Below the pieces are notes generated by a model. That model worked only from the letters and a program-made list of their open reading frames with translations. It did no database searches and was not told the DNA's origin. DNA of 64,000 nt. Source: Haliotis asinina (taxonomy: Eukaryota > Mollusca > Gastropoda > Lepetellida > Haliotidae). The DNA is taken from contig NC_090285.1 in assembly GCF_037392515.1 (NCBI RefSeq), positions 2,545,501-2,609,500 of the forward strand, given 5' to 3'. The translations under genes and the position numbers were made by a program. Positions 50,401 to 62,400 of the stretch are shown here, piece by piece (the stretch's first letter is position 1; each line of letters opens with the position of its first letter).

Positions 50401-52367
50401 TTCTCCCTCTATGTTGAGCATTCATCAGTTCAGTTTCCCTTTGCAGAACATCCATCGGGTCAGCCTCCTCAGTAGAAAATTCAGAACCATTATGAGATCG
50501 CTTTCTGTAAAACACCAGTCAGTTACTCTACCCAGTAAAACATTGTACATCTCACATAGATAGTGCTGGGTTGTTTCAGACACGACTCCCAGTGTATATC
50601 AGCCATACACCAGCAGGAACCTCTGTGCAGGACATGGTACACTTTGCACAGGTGAGGACGCAGTGATGAACTAGATACTTAAGACAGCTTGTATTGCCAT
50701 GAATGCTTTGTAGGTCGTTACCCAGGGTATCAGTCAATAGATCGACTGATTAATTACAAACCACCATGCTGTAGCTGGCCCATTGCTGTATGCAGTGGTG
50801 AAAAATATAAACAGTCCATGCACAGTCTCTCATATACAGAGCCTGTCTCTCAGTCCCTTATGTCTCCCTACAGGGTGTGCGGAGCAAGGCCTTCCAGATG
50901 TACGACTATGGATCTGCAGCAGAAAATCAGAAGCATTACAACCAGGTGAGTCACATTGTGTACCACATATGTCCTGCTTTCCTCCCTTTGGTCAGGTAGG
51001 TCCCTGGCAACCTGTGCTTGTTGTACAAGGTCATGTAATGGATCAAGAGGTCATGGTCGTGACGTGGTCAGATAGGCCCCCAACAATCTGTGCTTGTACA
51101 AGGTCACATAATGGATCAGGTCAAAGTCATGAATTGGTTGATGTCGTCATACACAGACAGCTTGCATCATTGCACTGACATCAAATGATCAGCAAAACTG
51201 TCTCATAACTAACTTCATCTCATTAAACAACAATGCTTCACCATAAAATAGATGTCACTGGATTGAGCCATTTATTCCATCAGGTATTCAGAGACTGACA
51301 GGGAATACTGACAAATGTAGGGTACACTCACCTGAAATGTTGCTTCATAGATACTGATGTCTTTTGAATGAAACATTCATTATTATTTCCAATCTGAATA
51401 CAACTCAATCTTTTCTTTAGTCAACACCACCTTTGTATGATGTCAACAAAATGGACACACCGGTCTACCTTTTTTATGCTGAGAATGACTGGCTCGCTGA
51501 TGTACAGGTAAGTCACCAAAATGCAAAGACCTGTTACCTATTCTATACCAATAATGAGTGGCTGGCTGATACACAGGTAAGTCAACAAAATACACACACC
51601 TGTTCTGCTCCTTAAAGGTTTGATCTCAAACACATGTTCATGAGCAACATATGTCATATTTGGGATTTCACTTTCTCAGTAAAGTACAAATTCTAGTACT
51701 TTTTCGGTTGAGTCCCATCTGGGATTCGAAAACCCGCACCCATGGAGTCAGGCACATTATCATCAGCACACAAAGTCAGCTGCCTAACCCGCTCAGCCAC
51801 CGCAACTTCCACAAAAATGAAAGTCGGCCAACTGGTAGTCTAGACTGTGTACTTTGTGAACCCCTCTGAAGTGTGAATTGGCACGGCTCCAACAGCCGAA
51901 AGCTATGATTACGCGATGCCATTCTAGAAAGTGGTCAAATGCAACATACGTCGTATTTGGGTCTCCCCTTTCAGTAAAGTACAAATTCTAGTACTTTTTC
52001 AGTTGAGTCCCATCGCACCCTCAGAGTCAGGCACCATGGTAATGCCCATCACTGGCTTTCTGGATGTAGTTCAACATGTAATACACCACAAACACATGAA
52101 GAAAATGTTCTGCGTATTTCAAGTGTTCCACTGTCGTTTGTGAACTGAAATTCCAAGTGGACTTGTTTTTAAGCCTATATTGGTGTAACTGATTCACTGA
52201 AGTTCATTTGTCTGCAGGATGTAAAGATGCTGATGTCCAAACTGACCCGTGGGCAGCTGCAGGGGAGTTTCTACATCCCCAAGTGGAATCACCTAGACTT
52301 CATCTGGGGAAAGGATGCTGCGACAGTTGTGTATAAGAACATCATTGACATCATCAAGAGGTCGTAG
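35411..52367 (+). CDS. Acid lipase (lysosomal/gastric lipase family), 415 aa
   Basis: Ten exons: 35411-35572, 41283-41478, 45502-45616, 46327-46477, 47444-47530, 48113-48268, 50580-50651, 50874-50945, 51421-51507, 52218-52367. Phases agree throughout (0,1,2,0,0,0,0,0,0), giving 1248 nt. The start ATG has A at -3. Residues 1-21 are a signal peptide. The alpha/beta-hydrolase fold is complete: [20 protein letters not shown], the HG oxyanion segment FLQHGLLCS, the nucleophile elbow GHSQGT (Ser189), Asp360 in ENDWLAD and His391 in WNHLDFIWG. The Ser-Asp spacing of 171 residues equals that of human LIPA (174/345). The family hydrolyses triacylglycerols and cholesteryl esters in lysosomes or gut. 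Lysosomal versus secreted digestive use cannot be told from sequence. The exon 6 donor, AAG|GTCAAG, is weak and abuts a large minisatellite. Exon 9 is followed by a partial tandem copy. Confidence 0.95.
36038..38039. mobile_element. TTAA-flanked DNA element with terminal inverted repeats, about 2.0 kb
   Basis: The left end AGGGGCACTGATACAGACC follows TTAA (36034-36037). The right end, reversed, is AGGGGCACTGATGCGGAGC and is followed by TTAA (38040-38043). TTAA target duplications with short TIRs are typical of piggyBac and Kolobok DNA transposons. The 'AGGG' terminus fits Kolobok somewhat better. No transposase frame is visible, so it is non-autonomous. It lies in lipase intron 1. A fragment similar to its left part (GGTATCCCAGAATTC region) recurs at 46985-47075. 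Confidence 0.75.
38733..38855 (+). mobile_element. SINE copy, family A, 3' part
   Basis: Contains CACTGGATTGTCTGGTCCAG, ATTATTTTACACCACTGCC and ATAGCTGGAATATTGCTGAG, ending near TTCACTGAG. It lies in lipase intron 1. Elsewhere in 38.0-41.3 kb of that intron I see only AT-rich DNA without genes. Confidence 0.75.
41506..41760 (-). mobile_element. Decayed SINE, family B
   Basis: Starts (GAGT)n, then GGTTTTACACTGCTTTTAGC, AATATTCCAGGAATATCACGG and GGGGACACCAGAAATTGGC, as in the better copy at 33.15 kb. The tRNA-like head is largely unrecognisable. It lies 28 bp after lipase exon 2. Confidence 0.7.
41890..44710 (+). mobile_element. Fossil retroelement, probably DIRS-like (tyrosine-recombinase type)
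   Basis: A 2.8-kb block inside lipase intron 2 reads as the remains of one element. It begins with a Cys-rich segment ([12 protein letters not shown]...CPAC) of the kind seen near the start of DIRS gag-like proteins, then Ser-rich text and an RNase H-like trace around 43.3 kb. Near its right end is a 16-bp perfect inverted pair (CATGAGTCAGGATAAG with its complement, 44357-44428), and an inverted copy of this module at 44661-44706 fits the inverted repeats of DIRS. It is broken throughout and looks old. The family assignment is tentative. Confidence 0.4.
44712..44865 (+). mobile_element. SINE copy, family A
   Basis: GCCAGGCTTGCTGACTTGG, CCCAGTTGCGCAGATCGATA, GATCACTGGATTGTCTGGTC and TATAGCTGGAACATTGCCGAG are in family order. 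It abuts the right end of the DIRS-like block, in lipase intron 2. Confidence 0.8.
45780..45922 (-). mobile_element. SINE copy, family B
   Basis: GCGAGTGAGTGA tail, TTTTAGCAATATTCCAGCAA, ACCCATGTGGGGAATTGATC and the reversed A-box region CACTTTCACGGGAAGGCTACC match the copy at 33.15 kb with an internal deletion. It lies in lipase intron 3. Confidence 0.75.
46638..46853. repeat. About 44-bp tandem repeat in lipase intron 4
   Basis: Five diverged units around GGTTGAGATTCTAGCC, TAGAATAGGTCCCTAG and GACTGTCAAG, followed directly by a SINE family A fragment (46851-46988) and a fragment related to the TTAA element. Confidence 0.8.
48290..50455. repeat. 32-bp minisatellite filling lipase intron 6
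   Basis: About 66 units. The main unit is CATCCATCAGGTCATTCTCC followed by CTCTATGTTGAA. A 30-bp variant unit (CATAAGGTTAGTCTCTCTCAG type) is interspersed about seven times. Diverged units begin about 25 bp after the exon 6 donor and the array runs to about 125 bp before exon 7. The variant units contain AAG|GTTAGT and TCTCTCTCAG, which resemble a splice donor and an acceptor. Confidence 0.95.
50990..51136. repeat. About 74-bp tandem duplication in lipase intron 8
   Basis: GGTCAGGTAGGTCCCTGGCA and CCTGTGCTTGTTGTACAAGG are followed by a second copy with GGTCAGATAGGCCCC and CTGTGCTTGTACAAGGTCAC. It begins 44 bp after the exon 8 donor. Confidence 0.85.
51440..51612 (+). repeat. Tandem copies of the lipase exon 9 end and its donor
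   Basis: Unit 1 is the 3' part of exon 9 with its donor (51440-51510). Unit 2 (51511-51579) repeats it at roughly 75 percent identity and ends in CACAG|GTAAGT. A third, partial unit follows to about 51612. Unit 2 is open and in frame with exon 9 (69 nt from donor to donor). Confidence 0.88.
51650..51812 (-). mobile_element. SINE with a tRNA-Ser/Leu-like head
   Basis: On the minus strand: GGTGGCTGAGCGGGTTAGGC (A-box side), a long variable-arm-like stretch, then GGTTTTCGAATCCCAGATGG (B box). GGTGGCTGAGCGG is the usual start of long-variable-arm tRNAs. The body continues with AAAAGTACTAGAATTTG. A second, headless copy lies at 51945-52035. Both are in lipase intron 9. Confidence 0.7.
51945..52035 (-). 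mobile_element. Second copy of the tRNA-Ser/Leu-like SINE, truncated
   Basis: Shares TTCAGTAAAGTACAAATTCT, AGTACTTTTTCAGTTGAGTC and CAGAGTCAGGCACCA with the copy 300 bp upstream, but lacks the tRNA head. Confidence 0.65.
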
Positions 52368-55300
52368 TGAGTGACAGATGGGAGGCGGTGCCTGATTAAT
52401 CTCATTAGTATTACATGTACTTTGTTCACTCTGATACAGTACCTCACTGCTTGAAGGCGATTACAACATCTGATTTCTGTGTCTCAAAAACTAAGCGAAG
52501 TTCTGAATGAAGATGAAAAAAGCAGGGCCATTACCTTGTAGATTTCCACACAGAGAAGGGTTGTATCAGCCTGAAAGATCCTACATAAAATGAAATTGTG
52601 GGCAAGTGAAGGAAGTAAGCAGGGTTGCTTCCATACAACAGAACAGAGGATTTCTACGTGCTTCAATTTAGTATGAGGTTTCAAAGATGTTTGCCAACAA
52701 ATTCAAAAGGGGTTACAATTACATATCATTTATCAAAGCCAAAACCAGTGAAACATTTTGAAGTCAGGACTGGAGGAATGTTGTCTTGACAAGGACTCCT
52801 AGTAACTCTTCCACAGAATAAGTGACATTCCTTTTAATTGTTATTTGTGATATATATAACATAATTGTTATCCTGACACTTGTTAATGTGGACAGTTGTA
52901 AATTAGGATAATTCAAGTGAGTATTAACATGCAAATGATGCAGAGTGTAGTATGTATACTGAACATAAATGAAAGAATGGGATTAGTGGCTCTTGTACAT
53001 GAAAGATTCATGGATTCAGCGTGACACTCATATAATAAATTAACATATAAGTTATGTATAACATCACGGACTGTCACATTCCAGTTTCATATGAATCATC
53101 ACTACTACATGCAGCAGCAAACTTTTCTGCTGTGTGTTCTGTTATTTTCATCATTAGTATATTTAACTGCTTCAAGGCTGTACAGGGTTCATTACAGAAA
53201 TCATTCAAATACTATTCCATGTAGTCTTACAACTAGTCTCTGAAATGAACATATTTTACAGAGGAAAAGCTCATAGTAAAAAGAATAACATAAAATGAAA
53301 AGGAGCCTGGTGACTTTCTTCATTCCTAAGGGGTGGAAATCTAGACTTGCCACATTTTCTAGACTTGTCTGGGCTTTCATGGATATGTTTGCTTCAGGGT
53401 CTGTATGGCAGACTATTCCATGGAGCTTGTGCTTGACTGTCATTAATTACAGCATGGTTGTATTCTGCTGACTCGTCTTCCCAATACTACAGACTGGCAT
53501 TCTGTGTCTGAACACAGTCAGTGTCGTGATGGTGTCAGAACTTAGTCTCCTAATCTAGAAACTGTTTGGTTCTGGTGTCCTGGTCATTGTTCATCTTAGT
53601 GTATCTTGTTTTTATCAGCAACACTGTGATGAATGACTAAGACCTGTGTGAATTCAGGTTTTCATTCCACATGAAGCATGTATGATCTTACTGATATTAT
53701 TTGAAGGTGTTGAGGAGCTTGGATACAAAATATCAAGAAATTGCTGTACTCCAAATCGATTTATGCAATAAAAATAGCAATGCACCACAGCATTTGTTTG
53801 GCACCCCCTTACAGTAAAAAGTAATATGGAAATAAAAGTTCCCTAAAAAGTAAAATGACATGAGATAAATATTCAAGAATAAAAAATATGTTACCAGAGG
53901 GTGTCAACATTATCAATAGTATGATGAAAGGCAAGATAAAGGGAAATAACTGCATAACATGAAAACTAACAGATGTGCTCCTACTGCCACATCCCGTCGC
54001 ATACAGTATGTGCACAAAGGTATCCAGGATCCTTCAAGAAGAAATCAAACTCATCATTATGTCAAGTGATACCAGTTAAAACTGCCTTATGTGCCTTATA
54101 TTCATTGTGTGATTATCATTATTGTAGATAGATGTGACTGATGTGGATCCATGTGTTGTTGAATGATGTGTGTTGGTGAATGATGTGTGTTGTTGCTACA
54201 GATGTGGTTGTGGGTTTAACACAGCAGTGATCAAATGAAATCAGGGAAACTTCATAATAATCATAATGAAAGTCTTTCACATCAGTTTGTTTATACATGT
54301 ATATCACTGGTAAGTCACGATGGATTCACATCCATTCTATCTGTTCCTCGTGCTCACTTTTCTCTCACTATCCACATATATTTCATTTTGTATCCTCTAT
54401 GTTGAAGAATAAAGCATGTTGATTAATACTGGTGTATTAGATGTAGTTAATGGACACGTCAGTTCTCCTCAGTTGATGAAGTTCAGTTTGAAACATTCCT
54501 AACTCGTGAAATCATATCTTTTTTCTCAAATATGATATCTCACAGTAGGTGAATATTTTGAGTTCTGTATTTGTTTTCCCTGTTTCATAATCAACATTTC
54601 AAAGTTACTGTGATAATGAAAGGAACCAAAATATTTCATAATCCTTATTCACATTAGATGGCCAATGGTTACCAAGGGTTCCTGTGTGGCGACCTTCAGG
54701 ACAGGTGTTCTGGAATCCTCACAAAAGGAGGTAGCAGAAGGTCAGACTCAGATTTCCAAGTTTATTTCGAGAAATCAGCACCAGATATAAAGGTTGGACA
54801 CCACCAGCTGGACATTTCCCAGAACCATGTACTGTTGAATGTGGAGTAAAATGGTCCTGTTTTCTCTGACCTTGACCTGTCCAACCTGCTGATAACCCCT
54901 GTGACGTGGCCAACAACCACAGAAAACAAACCTACATGTGTGACCTGCAGGGAACAAATAGGACATTGAGTCCTGCAGGAGACTGCTGGTCTAGAAACTG
55001 GGTTACAGGAGTGACCGCTTAAAAACACTACCCATCAATCCTGCAAAGCAACTACTTATGTGTGATGTATATTCTGCACAACAACAGAAAGAAACCTTCA
55101 TAAGGGTTTCAGAGTTTACTTGCTCGTACATTCACACTACATAACCATTTTGGGCAGTTGAAAGGTCTTCATGGAAACATCTGATTTCTGCTGATACTCA
55201 CTATGGAGGGGTCAACAACTGTCATTATCAAAATATGTTTACGTTGCTTGAGTGACACCTTCAAGGTCAATAAGAGTCCAGTAACAATGTGCTGACAAAC

Positions 55301-56432
55301 ACAAGAAGCCGCAAACCAGCACGAGTCGGCACTCTACCGCTAAGTACATACTCTGTATGCAGACTATACAACATGTTCACACTCAAGGAAGAAAACACAG
55401 GATTTATTATCACAATGGTTTGCAACATATCACAGTTGTCTTTTTGATATCACAGCCAGTACTATATACACATTACACTGGATATTCAACACACAGTTTC
55501 AAGATGATATTCAGTGAATATTTAATGGAATATTTTTACCTCATGAAAACAAATATATAACGTTAGTATACATATGGTACAAATATCACCAAATAATTAA
55601 TGTTTACTGGCAAAGCTTATGACTTCCTAAACTATTAACAAAAGTTTTGAGTTCTGAAGCCCCCTAGCTGGTTGTAACGTGTGATTTTATTTCTCTTCAT
55701 TCCAAAATGTTGTCATTGCAGTAGTGTATGGAAGTGATCATGTACGAGTGAGTGAGTAATTCCAGCAATATTCCGGTAATATTCCGGAATTGGACCTCAC
55801 ACATTGAGCACGTGACCCAAGGCATTGGCCCCAACACCCATATTGTGTTTGAAAACTGGTCCGACAAACTTCCCCCATCTGTAGTGATTGGGTCATTATC
55901 ATTTTTACGCTATTTTATGCTGAGGAAAGTACATGGGACCACTATTCACTTCAAATTGTTTAGACCTAACGTGTGTTAACAAGCGTGGCTCATACTAGTA
56001 GGGTTTGACCATGCACAGATCTCCCTGAGCATAGATATTTTAATGTGGGTTGACCTTCTGTACACTGTTGCAGCTTTGGTTTAATCACATCAGTCTAGAC
56101 AATTCTCCACATCAGGAAATAACATGTATATAGTTGCATATAAATAGGTTGTTCCTGACAATCACTGCCCTGAAGAATCTTTCTTTCATATTTCTAAAAC
56201 ATCATTTGATGATCATTAAAACGTGATGTCAAAAACACTGTAGTATTCTGCTTATATAACTGCACACTTCTTGATGTGAAAAATCTGAAGTGATGCAAAT
56301 GATTTGTGTCTTTGGTAAAGCCAGTGACAAAGGATTTCAAGACAGTTACCTAGGTGAACTGGGATTCTGAACTCACAGACTGAGAACTAAAGTGAGTGAA
56401 TTAATGTAAGGTCCCCAAGCCCCTCTGGAGAA
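52368..56432. other. Convergent interval between lipase and kinesin
   Basis: Lipase 3' UTR followed by intergenic DNA. AATAAA hexamers on the plus strand at 53034-53039 and 53768-53773, and another near 54409, are candidate lipase poly(A) sites. A decayed SINE family B trace (GAGTGAGTGAG, CAGCAATATTCC) lies at 55745-55850. No further gene is supported. Confidence 0.55.
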
Positions 56433-59400
56433 TCAAAATCTCTGGCTTGTTATCATCTTGTCTGATGCTGAGGAGGACCTAGGTTTAGGTGAGTTTGACC
56501 TTGTTTCATAGTTGACCTTCTCGGCAGACGTAGGTAGTCGGCGCTTGGTTGGGCCCCGTTGAACCTGCCGTGCTCTTTGTCCAAAACCCAGACATTGTAG
56601 AGACTCTGTGATGTAACGCTGGGACGGCGACACACACAGCAACACCAGCAGCTTGGCATCACCACCTGAAGAATAACGAGAGGGAGGGAGTGCAAGAAAT
56701 ACTTTCATTTATATTTCCTAAACAAGTAACCAATTGTTTGAGTTTGCATTTTCAAAGTCATTACATTACTACTATTAAGTAGATATATTATGAAACTTAA
56801 AGCTGGGTAAGGTTCAGACTTACCTATAGAGTCCTGCAGTAGATGTGTGAGTTTGCTGTTCCGGTATGGAACATGTGTCCTGTTCTCTGACAGTGCACCG
56901 AGCACATCAGCTAGAGCAGACAGGCTCTTGTTGATGTGAGAGGCCTCCCTGAGAGCTGCTCCCTTCACCCCTGACATACCTGTAGACAAACAGCTGACAA
57001 TAGACAACAGGGCAGCTGTACCCCCTCCAACAATGAGTGAGTGAGTGAGTTTAGTTTTACGCCACACTCAGCAATATTCCCCCTCAGTCTAAGTAAACTT
57101 ATCCTCAGTACTTTTCCTTACACTCCACCACTGAGTCTAACAAAACCTTATGGGAGGTCGCGTCAGGTAACCTTTGAGATTGACCAAGCAGAACACAACT
57201 TAACAAATCGCGAAAGTGCACATTCGCACATCCCTTGTGAACTTTTTATCTCGAAAAGGTTCGTACCCGAACGATTCCGAATGCTATTTAGTGTACGATC
57301 GCTTCCGGGTGATGCACATGGCTTACGTACTGCCATGACAACAGTGAGTAAACAGTCGCTGAAAATAGTGTTTTTGACAATATTGAAGGATGTTAGTTTG
57401 CGGAAATATTAGCTAATGGTAACCATGTCAACAGAAATCCCAAAGCATATATACTGCAGGTCAAATAACTGTGTTATATGCTGATTTTTGTTTGTGGAGA
57501 GATCTGTGTCGGTGACCTGAATATTTTGAAAGTCCCTCTGATCCCTAAATAGTAGCCATTGTCTGATTGGTTAAATCTATTTAACCGTCTTGCATTTGAT
57601 CGGACCGTCATTGGTTGCTCAAAGGTTACCTGACGCGACCTTCTACTAGGTTTTGTTAGACTCAGTGGTGGAGTGTAACGAAATACACTGAGACGAAGTT
57701 TACTTAGACTGTATTCCACCTATATGGCGGAGGTCTGTAAATAAACGAGTCTGGACCAGACAATCCTGTGATCAACAACATGACCATCAATCTGCACAAT
57801 TGGGAACCGATGACATGTGTCATCCAAGTCAGCGAGCCTGACCACTCAATCCCATTAGTCGCCTCTTACAACAAGCATAGTGGCCGTTAATAGCCATCAT
57901 GGGTTGCTGAAGGCCTATTCTACCCGGGGACCTTCACGGGTCCCTCCAACAATGAACCCCCTACCAGGAACTGAGAGCAGAGTAACTGAAGTCAAACAAT
58001 TGCACCTCATGACAACAGGGAGCTGCGACACTGATCCCCTTGAAAACAGTACACCTATATCCTTGACTTGTCACATTCATTCATTGTCAAGTCAGTATAT
58101 GTATTGTTTACAAAACAGAATACTTCATTCAACACACATCATCACTGCTTCAGGCCCATCCCTCATGGTCCATGGACAGAACAATACTAATGTGTCCACT
58201 ACAAAACAGACCCACTCACCTACACATTCACTGCCAGCTAGATCAACTAGCTGTAGCTTGGTACGGATGACTGGTTGCTGATTGGCTGCCGGGGAAGAGG
58301 AACCTGATTGGTCAGGAGATGACCAGCCACCAGTTAGTGAAGAGTGGGTCAGAGACTGTGACCGGCTCTTCTTTGGTTGGACAGATTCTAGATAAAAGTA
58401 TTAACAACAATACTCATTCGTTTCTGTAGAAAGTTTTCGCATCTACTTTCAGATGGAAAGTCTGGCAGATATTGAGTGAATTACTGAATAGGGAAGTGTT
58501 AAGAAATTAACTTTAATGACACAGTTTAATGAATTCATGAAACTTTCAGGTGAATAACTGACAGTGATAGCCTTGAAACATTGTTATAAACAATAGCAAT
58601 TTTCCCTAAAGGCCTCTTGATGACCCATACTCATGAAGCTGATACCTTCAGAGTCAGATCTGGGACCACCGCCACCAACTGTGAAGAAGCTGGGAGCCTG
58701 ACTGATGAGTGTCAGGGTGACAACCAGGTGAGAGCGACTTGAATGTTCGTGGACCATTGTGGCAGACTCACGCCGGGTCCGCAGACCTCGCTGTACCAGG
58801 CACATCACATCATACACAGTTGACACATGTCTACAACACATCAAGAACAAAACTATAACACAAAAATCACTCAGATAGACGTTGACATGATATGACTGAG
58901 ATACACCACACCAACACCTGTGGGGATTCTAGGTGAGAATGGGTCATTCGCAACCTGTGCTTGCTGTATAGGGCACCAGAATGCAAACGTTCAGCATACC
59001 CAAATTGGGATGTTGCTCATGATATTAATCACTGGTTTGAATTGTTCAAATTGTATGAGTTTCAGGCAGCCATAGCCTGGAAGTTATTCAGAATATTATG
59101 AGACAATACACACTCTGTCTAAATCTACTTTTTGGTTTCCTTAAGTCTACTAAATCTCGTTCTCTTGAACAAGAACTGTATGAGTTGCTTTGCATCCTTA
59201 AAGTGATTTCACCTACAAATCAAACTTCTGGGGAAGAAGTCATTAGCATGTACTACAGCAAACTTTCTAATCTTACAGTAAGCACATTACACAAACAGAC
59301 ATAATACATTTCCATATGTATCATGTGATATCCCACAGTTACATTAATACATTAATACACTAATCTTACTTGGAGGTAATTGTGGGCAGACTAAGCAACC

Positions 59401-62400
59401 CATCAGATCCAGTGACTACATCATGTTTCACGCTGGTGTCACGACTCAGCAAGTCTCGGATGTCGTTGTTGTAGATCTCCACAACCGACACCTCCAGGGA
59501 GTGTGTTCCAGGAGGCTTCTCTGACATCAGTCTAGAAATATATCACTTGGATATCAGACCAGCTGAATATAACTCTCATATTTGTCCAGGGAAATAAAAC
59601 TTGGATATCATTCAAAAGGAACATAACTGTGATATCAGTCCAGGGAAAATATAACACTGTCATTATGAGATATTAAGGATAAGGTGATATGAGTGATATT
59701 GGGAAATATAACTCTGTTATATAACATGACATTAGGAAGTTCAATATCACATGGCTGTAGCTCACTTTCTGTTTAACTTTTCAAAGGATGCATGAGAGGC
59801 TCCTTGCTAAACATCACCATCAATGTACGATTTCCCTACCTGAAGAGCTCGCGTGTGGCTCTGGGTATTACTCCCTCATCTGGGTGCATGTCGTCAGACG
59901 GGTGGTAGTCGTCATTGCGGTGACTCCCCAGCATGGTGTGTGTCTTGCCACTCCCTGTCTGGCCATACGCCATGATGGACACGTTGTAGCTGCAGCAGCA
60001 CACAGAACCATGCCAACATTTAACATGGTGAGCCTCCAGTTTTACATCCTAGCACACTCGAATGTTACTATGAAGGTACATGTTTGTGTCTTGATCAATA
60101 CAGAGACTGCCTAAATTTCTGGTCCAGTTCTAATATCAAACAAATTTCTGTGCTCAAGATGTTTCCCTAGGAGACTATCAATCAGAATTTATAATTACTA
60201 GATTGTTCCTTTCATGTATGATAATTATGAGAGCGTGATATGTCATATAGATTAGTGGAATCAACTCAAATGAAACAAACTGGTTTTAAATCATTCAATA
60301 AAAAAGAATTAGAATTAGAAAATAATTACCTGCATCTTCAGCAAACCTACAACTTGCACTATTTCACACTGAAGTAGTGTGTTTACAGGTAGAACAGAAC
60401 ACAGCTTAGGCAGAATTACAATAGTGAATACGACACCTGGTGTTCTGTACAGCCAACTCACCCATCAAGCAGAGAGGTCAGCATGGGTTGAACTTCATCA
60501 AATACATTAGCTTGTTTCTCATCCGGGGAATATACTCTGACAATGGAAGAAGTCAAGAATGTCAACCATACTTAGGACAGTGAGGTGAAATAGGGTTTAA
60601 TATTGTAATTAAGAATATTTCACTCATATGATGATATGCATGCATGTGTATGTGCGGCTGCTTATACCAGACCAGATTTAAACTGGTTTTATAGTGCCAG
60701 CTCACTATGATACCATGCTGCAGTCAAGCATGAATACCAGTCCTTCTTCTATCCATTAATGCCGAGCTCCAGAGAGGGACCAACAAGTACCATATTTTAA
60801 TATCTGCTAGTATGACACAGCCTTGGGACCTGCGACCTTCTCAGGGCAGACATTCTCACCACTAAACCATGGAGACAATCCCCATGACAGTAGAATGATC
60901 ACTCAATCACTGAAGATGCAGTGATGTTCCTGTCTGGCCAATGTAGAGCAGATTAATCTAAAGAAATGTAGCCGGCTATACATGGACTCGATCCACTATT
61001 CCACATTAGTAGAAAGATTCACATTTCTGTGTAACACCATTGAAAAGAGAAACAATAATTCAGTTTAAGAAAAATGTACTCACTTGAACTATTAAAATTA
61101 AACATGGAAGGAGACACACACCTTTCATATTCAAACACTTTGTTGTGTTTAGCTGTCCGGATACACACATTCTCCTGGAAATACAGAAATACATCATGCA
61201 TGTTTAGTGCATCAGTTGGTACTGTGAGTCAGCGGGTCAGTTGGTACTGGAGTCAGTTGGTACTGTGAGTCAGCGGGTCAGTTGGTATTCGTTGGAGTCA
61301 GCTGGTATTGTCAGTCACCTGGTCACTATGAACAGCAGGCCTCAGACATTTACACTTTTGTTGACACCCAGAAGGACAGGTGCACTGATAAGACACCAAG
61401 AAACACTATCAAGCTGAAGTGAGATTAATGACCACTTGCTGATTTCTGGCATGTCCAAGGGACACAACTCTTCGCAGAGACTTGGGACACTTATTGTGCC
61501 ACCCCGGGACCTGCGTGTCAGGAAGATACTTATAACTTTCATATGACACTTATAACTTACATGAGACAAATTTCCACAAACAGTTATTGGTAGATCCTTA
61601 TCCTGTTTTTGTTTATTTCTCTGTATCCTTCATAAAGTGCGTCTCACACACAGCCCAAACATCCATCTGTCATGGAAATCACATCTGTCAGCAGTTAAGA
61701 TGTAGACATTTGCCTTAAAATGTATTCCAAATACTTACGTCATCATAAAAGTGGACCACAACTTCCGATTTGGAGCCAGATCTGTGGAAAACAAAACAAA
61801 CATACTTTAGTTTACACAAAACCTATCTGATACAAGGGCACTGTGAAAATCATAAGTATTTAATACTGACTACAGGGCCTACCTTCCAAGTGTTGACACA
61901 TCTTCATTTCCGCAGTCAAACTCCATGAGTGGTCGGATTCGACAGTGTACACGGATGTTTCCTCGCAGTTCCTGACAAACAATAGGAAACTATGGGCATC
62001 ATAGGGCATTTATATGACTTCATTTGTACTGCTCCTGTACCACCAATAGTGGTTTGCTGGAATAAATATTGAATTGAAATGAATTGGAACAGCATGTTTA
62101 AAGAGTGCTCTGTGAAGTGCCCTGCATACCATGTACTGTATCTGTGTCTTTGTGAGTGTGTGTGTATGTGTGTAGTGTAATGTAGCGTAGCGTAGTGTAG
62201 TGGATTACCATGAGGGTGTTGTGTAGTGCCTGTCTTCTCTTTTTCTCTTTCCCATGTCTCTCTGTGATGTCCTGTAGTGCAGCCTGTAGCACCAACACCT
62301 GGTCCTGCAACACTGTCATAATACACCTGTAATTACACCTGGCCCTGTAACACTGTGTCAAAACACACCTGTAATTATACCTACTCATGTAACACTTTAT

